A stretch of DNA of 64,000 nucleotides from NCBI GenBank assembly GCA_042095055.1, contig JBELBZ010000004.1, positions 42,037 through 106,036 of the forward strand, read 5' to 3'. The notes under the pieces were generated by a model that saw only the letters and a list, made by a program, of their open reading frames with translations, had not been told where the DNA came from and ran no database searches. How positions within the stretch are numbered: the first letter of the stretch is position 1; each line of letters starts with the position of its first letter. The translations under genes and the position numbers were made by a program. The stretch is from UBA8752 sp042095055. Its GTDB lineage: Bacteria; Bacteroidota; Bacteroidia; Flavobacteriales_D; Sanyastnellaceae. Positions 42,981 to 51,040 of the stretch are shown piece by piece.

Positions 42981-43355
42981 ATGAGACTTACGATTTTGTT
43001 ACTCGCGTTGATTTGGACCGGTCACGTGGGGGCTCAAAAGGCAGTGGAATTGGTTTTTTCGGCAAAGGGATGTTGCCCCATGTGTGAGGACCGCATCGTT
43101 GGTGCCTTGGATGTTCCGGGTGTCCGGGCAGCCGAGTGGGACCAATTTGAGGAGAAGGCTACTGTGGTATACAAGCCAAAGAAAATCAGTCCGGAACGCA
43201 TAAAGCAATTGGTGGCCGAAGCGGGCCACGATACCGAGCATTTTACCGCCAGCGACGCGGCTTATGCAGAATTGCCAGCATGCTGCTTGTATCGGGACGG
43301 ATGCCAAGGCTGTTCTCATGGTAAGGACCATGACCACGATTCCGAGGAGGACTGA
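42981..43355 (+). CDS. Exported heavy-metal-associated (HMA-like) protein with His-rich tail
   Basis: This 124-residue protein has a signal peptide (MRLTILLLALIWTGHVGAQ) and a ferredoxin-like HMA domain in which the metal loop reads GCCPMCEDRI in place of GMTCxxC. The C-terminal tail adds further ligands: ACCLYRDGCQGCSHG followed by a run of His and Asp. It probably binds a soft metal such as copper in the periplasm. Its TGA overlaps the ATG of the TonB receptor by one base (TGATG), so the two are coupled. Metal identity is an inference. Confidence 0.85.
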   Translation: MRLTILLLALIWTGHVGAQKAVELVFSAKGCCPMCEDRIVGALDVPGVRAAEWDQFEEKATVVYKPKKISPERIKQLVAEAGHDTEHFTASDAAYAELPACCLYRDGCQGCSHGKDHDHDSEED

Positions 43356-45730
43356 TGCGAAACGTATGGCCCTGCCGACCTGTGTTTTTAGGGTGGGTTT
43401 TATTCGCACTCCTTGTCCTGCCGAACATGGTCTCGGCCCAATCCCAGACCGTCAAGGGAAAGGTGTATTCCAAAGATCAGGTGGACCACTCTCAGCACGA
43501 TCATTCTGCTGAGCAAGCAAGAAAAGAAGAGAACTGGCAAGCCCTTCCCGGGGCCTATGTCGTCTGGAAAAGCTCAGGAGAGGGTACGGCTACAGACGCT
43601 CACGGGTTCTTCAAGCTGCAGGGCTTGGTCGGAGACACGTTGGTGGTCAGTTTCATTGGGATGACGACGGCTGAAATGCCGTTTATAGGGCAGGGTTTTG
43701 TGGAAATACCACTCGGCGAGGGTTTTCAATTGAATGCCGCTGAGGTGCAAGCCAATGGCCCCAGCACCTCTGTGAGCCTGCTGGACCCCTTGGTGGTACA
43801 GACCATTGGCAGGCAAGAGCTGTGCCGGGCGGCGTGCTGCAATTTGTCTGAAGCGTTTGAGACGAACGCGGCTGTAGACGCCAGTTTCACGGACGCTGTA
43901 ACGGGGACCAAGCAGATTCGAATGTTGGGCCTGGATGGCAAATACACCCAGATCATGTTCGACAACATGCCGGGAGCGCGGGGCTTGAATATCCTTCAGG
44001 GAATGAAGTTCATTCCGGGTGAGTGGGTGGATCAGATTCACATCGGAAAAGGCGCGGGATCTGTCACCTTGGGACACGAGAGCATGACGGGCCAGATCAA
44101 TGTGGCTTTGCGCAATGCGGATGGACCTGAGCGGCTTATTGTCAATGCCTTTGGGAACCGCGCAGGCCGTTTGGAATTGAATACGATTAGCCGGCATGCT
44201 GTATCCCGGAAATGGAACGCTGCGTTGCTGACCCATGGAGAATGGGCAGACCGCATCAACGACCGCAACGGCGATGGATTTCAGGACAATGCCCTGTCTA
44301 AAGACGTCGTAATCAGGACAGACTGGAAATACGTCGGAGACCGCGGTTTGCGCGGAGAGTACGCTGTGACAGCCGTTTCGCAGGAAAAGGATGCGGGCCA
44401 ATTGCCGATGTTCGATTCAGGGGTGTCAGGATTGTGGATGGCCAACCAAAGGGTGGACCGATTGGTGGCTTCAGCGAAAACGGGTTACGTGTTTTCTGGA
44501 GACGAGGGGCGCAGTCTGGGAAGTCAGGTGACGGTCGGTCGGCATGACCAAGAATTGATGTTTGGTCCAAACCGTGGTTACGTCGCCGATCAATCGTTCG
44601 CCCGGATCAATTTGTTATACCAGCGCCCCACGTCAAGAGGCGATGAGTTGGTGTGGGGAATGACTGCAAAAGCGGACCGCTATGGCGAGACTTTACAACG
44701 CGGGGAGGGCTTTCCTGCTCCAGACTCCCTCCTGAGTGTGGGGACGTCGCGGATCGAACGCAATGAGCTTGTGACGGGTGTCTTTGCGGAGTGGAACGTG
44801 AAGAGAGAGCGCTGGGACATGGTGCTTGGATTGCGCTCAGACCTCCACGATACCTTTGGCGTGTTTGTTTCACCGAGGCTCAATGCACGGTGGTCGGTAA
44901 GCGACGCTGTCACCTTGAAACTGGCTGCTGGAAGGGGATGGCGGACCTCTCTGCCGTTTGCCGAATATGCCGGAGTTTGGGCATCAAACCGCGTGTGGGC
45001 GTTTCCCGATGCCAATGCTGCAGACGGTTTTCGAGGCCTTGACCCCGAGGAAAGCTGGAATGTGGGCCTGAACTTTTTGTCGAAATTCAGATTGGGTTAC
45101 CGCGACGCGAGCTTGAGCCTCGATGGGTATCGGGTGACCTTTGCCAACCGTGTTTTCGTGGATTTGGATACGCCAGGGCAAGCCTTGGTGAGGCAGGGCT
45201 ACAGCCAGTCAGAGAGTATGCAGGCTGAATTTTGGTGGGATTGGTCCAAGCGTTTCGATGTCACCTTGGCTTACCGATGGGTGAATGCTCAATCGGATTA
45301 TGGGGATTTCTCGGGTTACAGGCAGGACCCTTTTGTGGCGCAGCACCGTGGTTTTGCCACCTTGGCTTATGGATCTAAGCCAGACGATAAGGGACGCCAA
45401 TGGCGGTCTGACATCACTTTTCAGGTCACCGGTCCGCAGCGGTTGCCCTGGACCTATGAGAACACCTATGAGAACCAACGCCCGGCTGAGGCCCCCACAT
45501 TTGTCACGGGCAATGTTCAGATCAGCCGTGACTTTGCCGAAGGCCGTCAGATATACGCGGGTGTAGAGAACGTCACGAATTACCGCCAAGTGGACCCCAT
45601 TATTGCTGGTGGAGGTGGCTTGGGCCAGCCGTTGGCTGCAGACAACCCGTCTTTTGACGCGTCGATCGTGTATGCGCCCATTTTCGGCCGGAACATGTAC
45701 ATCGGGGTGCGCTGGGCGCTGGACCGCTGA
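43355..45730 (+). CDS. TonB-dependent receptor, likely metal-linked
   Basis: This 791-residue outer-membrane receptor has a signal peptide, a His-rich stretch right after it (DHSQHDHSAEQ), a carboxypeptidase-like regulatory domain, a plug (QELCRAACCNLSEAFETN, QIRMLGLDGKYTQIMFDNMP, IHIGKGAGSVTLGHESMTG) and a barrel ending FGRNMYIGVRWALD. The Cys-rich plug entry and the coupled HMA protein point to uptake or sensing of a metal or metal chelate, possibly copper. That is inferred from context; the sequence alone does not fix the ligand. Confidence 0.92.
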   Translation: MRNVWPCRPVFLGWVLFALLVLPNMVSAQSQTVKGKVYSKDQVDHSQHDHSAEQARKEENWQALPGAYVVWKSSGEGTATDAHGFFKLQGLVGDTLVVSFIGMTTAEMPFIGQGFVEIPLGEGFQLNAAEVQANGPSTSVSLLDPLVVQTIGRQELCRAACCNLSEAFETNAAVDASFTDAVTGTKQIRMLGLDGKYTQIMFDNMPGARGLNILQGMKFIPGEWVDQIHIGKGAGSVTLGHESMTGQINVALRNADGPERLIVNAFGNRAGRLELNTISRHAVSRKWNAALLTHGEWADRINDRNGDGFQDNALSKDVVIRTDWKYVGDRGLRGEYAVTAVSQEKDAGQLPMFDSGVSGLWMANQRVDRLVASAKTGYVFSGDEGRSLGSQVTVGRHDQELMFGPNRGYVADQSFARINLLYQRPTSRGDELVWGMTAKADRYGETLQRGEGFPAPDSLLSVGTSRIERNELVTGVFAEWNVKRERWDMVLGLRSDLHDTFGVFVSPRLNARWSVSDAVTLKLAAGRGWRTSLPFAEYAGVWASNRVWAFPDANAADGFRGLDPEESWNVGLNFLSKFRLGYRDASLSLDGYRVTFANRVFVDLDTPGQALVRQGYSQSESMQAEFWWDWSKRFDVTLAYRWVNAQSDYGDFSGYRQDPFVAQHRGFATLAYGSKPDDKGRQWRSDITFQVTGPQRLPWTYENTYENQRPAEAPTFVTGNVQISRDFAEGRQIYAGVENVTNYRQVDPIIAGGGGLGQPLAADNPSFDASIVYAPIFGRNMYIGVRWALDR

Positions 45731-45736
45731 GGTGTT

Positions 45737-48700
45737 TTAGGAGGCGTTGGGCAGGCGTCTTGCCTGTGGGACGCGTCGGTGTTGGCGGCCAGAGGGTCGG
45801 GCGCGGGTCGGAGTGCTTTCATCGTACCGCGGGTCGGGCTTGAGGTCGAGTTTCTCCATCTGTTCTACCGTTACATTGACACATCCGAACTCTTCTTGTA
45901 CAGTGCCGTGCACGAGGTAGGTGCCGCGCCCACGGAAAGGGAAGGCTTGAGCAACGCGTGGGAAATGGACGGTATCGATCCATTGGCCTTCCCGGTCTAC
46001 AAAACATCCGAACAGCATGCGGTCGCCCTTGACTGTGGAGGTCTCTTTGACTGTGACGAGGTACCCTGCGATGGTGACCTTGCGCCCGATGAATTCGGCG
46101 AGCGCCCGTGAGGGGATGCCGCGTTCCGCCAGTGCCTTGGCGTGGTCGGTGAGAAGCTGGAATGGCGAGGACAGCGAAAACCCGAGGAGTTCGATTTCGT
46201 CGTAGGCATCTTCTGCGGTGCCGCCGGCAAGGGAGGGAAGGTGGCGCAAGTTGGCTTGGCTGGTGGCGAGGTCTGTACCAACGAATAGGTCTGCGGTTGG
46301 CGTGCGCTTGGGCAGGTGGCCAAGTAGGAAATGGGCTTCCCATTGGAGTTGCTGTTTGGAGCGTCCTGTCCAACGCAGCCCTCCAATGCGGATGATGGTG
46401 AGCAGTTGTTCGAGGGAAGTGCCGGTGCGCCGGATCAAGTCTTCGAGGTTGCGGTACGGACCATGGGCGTTTCGCTCTCTTTCTATGGATGCCGCTGTGG
46501 TGCCCTCCACGCCTTTGATGAGGTTGAACCCCAGTGTGATGGTGCGGTTTTCGGGGGTGTATTTCGCGGTGTACCCCCCGGTATTGACGCAGGGTGCTGC
46601 GATGCTGCCACCGAGGAGCCGCGCCTCATGGACGTAGAACTCCGTGCGGTAGAAGCCCCCGAAATTGTTGATGCAGGCGGTCATGTATTCGAGGGGCCAG
46701 TAGGCCTTGATGAAGAGGCTCTGGTAGCTTTCAACGGCGAATGAGGCGGAGTGGCCCTTGGCAAAGGCGTACCCAGCGAAGCTTTCAATTTGACGCCAGA
46801 CTTCGGCGACCATATCGCCTGGGTGGCCTTTGTCGCGGGCCTTGTCAAAGAAGGCTTGGCGGGCTTTTTGGAACTCCTCACGGGACCTGAACTTCCCCGA
46901 CATTCCGCGCCTGAGCACATCTGCTTCACCGAGGTCGAGCCCTGCAAACTGGTGGGCGACCTTGATGACGTCTTCTTGGTAGACCATGACGCCGTAGGTC
47001 TCTGGCATGATTTCCAGCAGTACGGGGTGGGCGTCTCGCCTGCGTTCCGGGAAGCGGTGCCGCTCGATGTAGGCCCGCATCATACCACTGCGCGCTACGC
47101 CGGGCCTGATGACGGAGCTGGCGGCGACCAGGCCGAGGTAGTCGTCGACCCGCAGTTTGCGCATGAGCATCCGCATGGCCGGCGACTCCACATAGAAACA
47201 TCCAATGGCTTCGGCTTCGCGCAGCAGGTGCTGTACCCGGGGGTCTGCCTTGAACCGCTTCATGTCGTGGATGTCAATGTTGGCCCCGGGATCGGTCTCG
47301 GCGATGAGGTCAAGCGCGTCTTTGATCTTGGCCAGTCCGCGCTGGGAGAGGATGTCGAATTTGTGGAGGTCGAGGTCTTCTGCGACGACCATATCGTATT
47401 GTGTGGTGGGGAACCCCTTGGGGGGCAGGAACGTCGCGCAGGTGCGGTGGATGGGTCGGTCTGCAATGACAATCCCACAGGCGTGAATGGAGATTTGATT
47501 GGGGAAGTCCCGGAGTACGGAGGAATACCGGATGACGGCACGCTCCACCTCTCCGAGTTTGGCGGGATCAAACCGGCCACTGGCGAGGATGTCTACTTCG
47601 TGTTTGGGCAAACCGAAGACCTTGCTGAGTTCGCGCACGACCGCGCGGTATTGGAAGGTGTTGTAGGCGCCGAGCAGGGCGACGTGTTCGTAGCGTTCGA
47701 AGATGTAGCGTGTGACGTCGTCGCGGTCGGTCCAGGAGAAGTCGAGGTCGAAGTCGGGCGGGTTGGACCGGTAGAGGTTGATGAACCGTTCAAAATAGAG
47801 GTCCAGTTCTATGGGGTCTACGTCGGTGATGCGCAGCAGGTAGGCGACGAGGCTGTTGGCGCCGCTGCCCCTCCCAACGTGAAAGTACCCCTGTGACCGG
47901 GCGTAGGTGGTGATGTCCCAATTGACCAAGAAGTAGGCGAGGAATTCCTTTTCTCGGAGGACTTCTATCTCGTGTTCCATGCGGTCGAGGATGGCTTCGT
48001 TGGCATCGGGATAGCGGTAGGCGAGGCCTTCGGCGCAGAGGTCGCGAAGCAGGCGTTCATCTTCTACAATCGAGCGGGTAAACGTGCGGATGTTGCGGTG
48101 GGTGGCCCCGTCTTCTTGGTCGCCGAGATCGCCAGCAAAGTCGATGTGGCAAGCTTCGAGCAAGGCGTCTGCCCGCTCCGTCAGCCAGGGAAATTCGGCG
48201 TAAGCGTGTTCGAGTTCACCGATGCGGAGCAGGCGGTCAGTGGTGGGGGCCACTTGATTGCTGGGCAGCTTGGCGAGCAGGCAGTTGCGGTCGATGGACC
48301 GGAGGAGGCGGTGGGCATTGTGGTCGCGCTTGTTTCTAAAGGACGCTGTTTGAAGGGCGACCATGCGCTGGTGGGGTGTGCCATTGGGGTTGCGCTGGAG
48401 GGCCAATCGAAGGGCCCCGATTTCATCTGGCCGCACCCCGACAAATTCATGGGTCCTCAGTCCTGCGTTGTCCGGTTGCATCCAAGCCGCGTCTGCGCGC
48501 CGTGCCCAAGGGTATACCCAGACGACGCCTTCGATTTCCGGCGCACGGTCGGGTGCTGGTGCCGGTTTTCCGGCGTGCCCGGCGTGCAGCAGCTCGGACA
48601 TGAACCCGCACAGCCGTTCGTAGCCGTCGTGGTCGCGGGCCAGACCGAGATACTGTTGGACTGCCCCCTTGCGGAAGTCTATGCCGAGTACGGGACGAAT

Positions 48701-48865
48701 GCCGTATTGGGGAGCCAACCGTGCGAAGTCCGGGCCACCTGCAGTGCAGTGCACGTCGGTGAGGGCTACGCACGTTGCACCTGCTGCCTGGGCTTCGGCA
48801 AGCAGTTCCTCCGGGCGCATGATGCCGTAGCGGAGGCTGAACCACGAATGGTTGTTCAGGTACAT
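45737..48865 (-). CDS. dnaE2: DnaE-type DNA polymerase III alpha, error-prone (DnaE2/ImuC-like)
   Basis: This 1042-residue C-family polymerase is shorter than replicative DnaE. The N-terminal PHP domain (MYLNNHSWFSLRYG) lacks the first His of the usual HxH pair. The catalytic Asp pair lies in PPDFDLDFSW and the third in DLDLHKFDILSQRG. HhH and OB-like regions follow (KVTIAGYLVTVKET). A basic tail rich in Arg ends the protein. It is the last gene of a run Y-family polymerase, SRAP, DnaE, with 21 bases after the SRAP stop. This context matches SOS-linked mutagenesis polymerases; a second, replicative dnaE is expected elsewhere. Confidence 0.88.
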   Translation of the reverse strand: MYLNNHSWFSLRYGIMRPEELLAEAQAAGATCVALTDVHCTAGGPDFARLAPQYGIRPVLGIDFRKGAVQQYLGLARDHDGYERLCGFMSELLHAGHAGKPAPAPDRAPEIEGVVWVYPWARRADAAWMQPDNAGLRTHEFVGVRPDEIGALRLALQRNPNGTPHQRMVALQTASFRNKRDHNAHRLLRSIDRNCLLAKLPSNQVAPTTDRLLRIGELEHAYAEFPWLTERADALLEACHIDFAGDLGDQEDGATHRNIRTFTRSIVEDERLLRDLCAEGLAYRYPDANEAILDRMEHEIEVLREKEFLAYFLVNWDITTYARSQGYFHVGRGSGANSLVAYLLRITDVDPIELDLYFERFINLYRSNPPDFDLDFSWTDRDDVTRYIFERYEHVALLGAYNTFQYRAVVRELSKVFGLPKHEVDILASGRFDPAKLGEVERAVIRYSSVLRDFPNQISIHACGIVIADRPIHRTCATFLPPKGFPTTQYDMVVAEDLDLHKFDILSQRGLAKIKDALDLIAETDPGANIDIHDMKRFKADPRVQHLLREAEAIGCFYVESPAMRMLMRKLRVDDYLGLVAASSVIRPGVARSGMMRAYIERHRFPERRRDAHPVLLEIMPETYGVMVYQEDVIKVAHQFAGLDLGEADVLRRGMSGKFRSREEFQKARQAFFDKARDKGHPGDMVAEVWRQIESFAGYAFAKGHSASFAVESYQSLFIKAYWPLEYMTACINNFGGFYRTEFYVHEARLLGGSIAAPCVNTGGYTAKYTPENRTITLGFNLIKGVEGTTAASIERERNAHGPYRNLEDLIRRTGTSLEQLLTIIRIGGLRWTGRSKQQLQWEAHFLLGHLPKRTPTADLFVGTDLATSQANLRHLPSLAGGTAEDAYDEIELLGFSLSSPFQLLTDHAKALAERGIPSRALAEFIGRKVTIAGYLVTVKETSTVKGDRMLFGCFVDREGQWIDTVHFPRVAQAFPFRGRGTYLVHGTVQEEFGCVNVTVEQMEKLDLKPDPRYDESTPTRARPSGRQHRRVPQARRLPNAS

Positions 48866-48886
48866 GGTGGCCGGTCCCGAGGGGGG

Positions 48887-49732
48887 TTAAAACAGAGAGC
48901 CTTGGGCCTTGGGAGAATCGCCCCTGCGGCGTTGGCCCCCCTGCGATTCGCCGCCCATGCCAAACACTTGGAGGGATTGGTGCAATTCGAAGTCGTACTC
49001 TGGAAATATCCTTTCGCCGGTAGGCTGCAGCAGGGTGGTGCCGTTTAGCCTCGGGTTTTTGATGGCCGTATCGATGGGGTAGGCGTTGAGCTTGCCGTCG
49101 GGAATGGGCCGGAGCAGGGCGGTGGCCTCAGCAAGTGGGGTGACAGGGTCGATCCATTTGTGTTCGTCCTCTGGATCGAGCATAACGGGTGAGCGGTGGT
49201 GGCCAATGGCGTGCATGGCATCGCAGGCTGTGGTGGTGATGATGGCGAAAGAGCGGATGATTTCACCTGAGCCCGTATCGGTCCACTCGTCCCAAATGCC
49301 GGCGAGGGCAAAGGGCCGCTGACCGTCGCGGGCATACACGACATAGGGCTTGGCGAGTTTTTCGCGTTGGGGGCCTTCGATAAAGGCATCGGCAACCACC
49401 AGACACCGGCGGGTGCGGATTGATTGGCGGAACATGGGTTTTTGTAGGATGCCCATGGCGCCGCGATAGCCCGGGTCGTTCTCGGCGTTGTGGTCGCCCT
49501 CGCTGCGCGCATTGATCATGTAGAACTGCTTTTTGGCCCACGACGGGGTAAAGCCGAACTGCATGGCTTGTAGTGCCTCGGGCCGGTCTCCGGTGATCAC
49601 GGGGGCGGCATCGCCATGGGAAACATTGGTGTTGGGTGGCGGAGGCGCCTCGGTGTAGTCTGGCCCTGCGGTGACCTGAAACCGCTTTTCGATGGCTTTG
49701 ACAGAAGTGACGGTGACGTAGCGTCCACACAT
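48887..49732 (-). CDS. SOS response-associated peptidase family protein (SRAP, YedK/HMCES)
   Basis: This 281-residue protein begins MCGRYVTV, exposing the catalytic Cys2 after Met removal. It carries the SRAP motifs MINARSE and IGHHRSPVML, and the Glu region VVADAFIEGP replaces the commoner DGFYEW. SRAP proteins form a covalent thiazolidine crosslink with abasic sites in single-stranded DNA. It lies between a Y-family and a C-family polymerase (12- and 21-base gaps), which suggests that it protects abasic sites during lesion bypass. The C-terminal 40 residues are low-complexity. Confidence 0.93.
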   Translation of the reverse strand: MCGRYVTVTSVKAIEKRFQVTAGPDYTEAPPPPNTNVSHGDAAPVITGDRPEALQAMQFGFTPSWAKKQFYMINARSEGDHNAENDPGYRGAMGILQKPMFRQSIRTRRCLVVADAFIEGPQREKLAKPYVVYARDGQRPFALAGIWDEWTDTGSGEIIRSFAIITTTACDAMHAIGHHRSPVMLDPEDEHKWIDPVTPLAEATALLRPIPDGKLNAYPIDTAIKNPRLNGTTLLQPTGERIFPEYDFELHQSLQVFGMGGESQGGQRRRGDSPKAQGSLF

Positions 49733-49744
49733 GGGGTGTTGAAT

Positions 49745-50962
49745 TTACTGGTGGCGGTTGGCGAGAAGAAGGGGAGCGTCCCCAGAAAAAGGATTGGAAC
49801 GGCCGATGGTACGGGCGCCCAACGTGGCGGCAGAGAAGACAATGCGGTCTCCGAAACGGTCGCGGAGTCCGTCCATGGCCTGGTACAGGGCATTGCGCTG
49901 ATCGTCGTCGTCGAAGAGGTCCATTTGCATGCCGCCGCCCACCAAGTGGCTGTACCGGATGCCGACGAGCCGAACCAGAACCCGGCGGTCGTACAGCTTG
50001 TCAAACAGTTCGAGGGCTTTGGGGACCAACCGGTGGTCGGCTGCAGTGTAGGGGATGCGCGCTTGCAGCGTGCGTGTATCAAAATCGCTGTACCGCACCT
50101 TCAAGGTGATGCAGGCTGTCAGCTTGTTGCCGCGCCGGAGTTGAAAGGCGAGGTTCTCTGCCATGGCGATGAGGATGCTGCGCAATTGTGCGGTGTCGGT
50201 GGTGTCTTTGCGAAAAGTGCGTTCTGTTGAAATCGACTTCCGTTCACTGGTGGGCATGACCGGTGAGGGGTCTTCGCCCTGGGCCTTGCGCCAGATCATG
50301 CGGCCGGATTTACCGAGGACACGTTCCATCATGTCGACCGGCATCTCCTGTAGGGTGGCGATGCGGCGAACACCGAGGTTGCGCAGGGTCTGGTAGGTTT
50401 TTTCGCCGACCATGGGAATTTTGCGGATGCCCAATGGCGCCAAGAACGGGCGCTCAGTGCCGTGCTCTATGCGGATGGCATTGTCGGGTTTGGCTTCGCC
50501 GGTCGCGACTTTGGAGACGGTCTTGTTTTGGGAAAGGCCAAATGAAATGGGCAGCCCTGTTTCGCGCATGATGCGCTGTCTAAGCTCGCTGGAGTATTGC
50601 CAGCAGCCGAAGAAGCGGTCCATCCCGGTCAGGTCTGCATAGAACTCATCGATGGAGGTTTTTTCGCATACGGGAACCGCTTCTCGTACGATGTCGGTGA
50701 CGGCGTGGGAATACTTGGAATAGGTGGCGGAGTTGCCGCGAATGACCAAGGCCTCTGGACAGAGCTCTCGGGCCATGCGCATGGGCATGCCCGAATGAAC
50801 GCCGAACTTCCGGGCTTCATAACTGCAGGAGGCGACCACCCCCCGGTCACCCGTGCCCCCAATCAACAGCGGCTTTCCGTGCAGCCGCCGGTCCATAAGC
50901 CGTTCGACCGACACAAAGAAGGTGTCGAGGTCGAGGTGGAGTATGGCGCGTTGGAGGGGCAT
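49745..50962 (-). CDS. dinB: Y-family DNA polymerase (DinB/UmuC-type)
   Basis: This 405-residue translesion polymerase has both catalytic motifs, LHLDLDTFFVSVE near the N-terminus and KTSIDEFYADLTG near residue 105. These are followed by the thumb HhH segment (KIPMVGEKTYQTLRNLGV) and the little-finger domain. Near the C-terminus MQMDLFDDD fits a QxxLF-type beta-clamp-binding motif. Intact acidic residues indicate an active polymerase, unlike ImuB. It leads the three-gene run with SRAP and DnaE. Confidence 0.93.
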   Translation of the reverse strand: MPLQRAILHLDLDTFFVSVERLMDRRLHGKPLLIGGTGDRGVVASCSYEARKFGVHSGMPMRMARELCPEALVIRGNSATYSKYSHAVTDIVREAVPVCEKTSIDEFYADLTGMDRFFGCWQYSSELRQRIMRETGLPISFGLSQNKTVSKVATGEAKPDNAIRIEHGTERPFLAPLGIRKIPMVGEKTYQTLRNLGVRRIATLQEMPVDMMERVLGKSGRMIWRKAQGEDPSPVMPTSERKSISTERTFRKDTTDTAQLRSILIAMAENLAFQLRRGNKLTACITLKVRYSDFDTRTLQARIPYTAADHRLVPKALELFDKLYDRRVLVRLVGIRYSHLVGGGMQMDLFDDDDQRNALYQAMDGLRDRFGDRIVFSAATLGARTIGRSNPFSGDAPLLLANRHQ

Positions 50963-51040
50963 GGTGCCTTAAAAAACAGGAATGCCAATTTAGTTGGCAT
51001 TTCAATGCGCACCACACTTTTTTCTGAAAGACTTGAAAGA

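Noticed and set aside
46331..49048. Long plus-strand open frames opposite dnaE2 and SRAP (for example 46751-47896 and 47972-49048)
   Set aside because: Their products have no recognisable domain, while the minus strand encodes intact polymerase motifs throughout.
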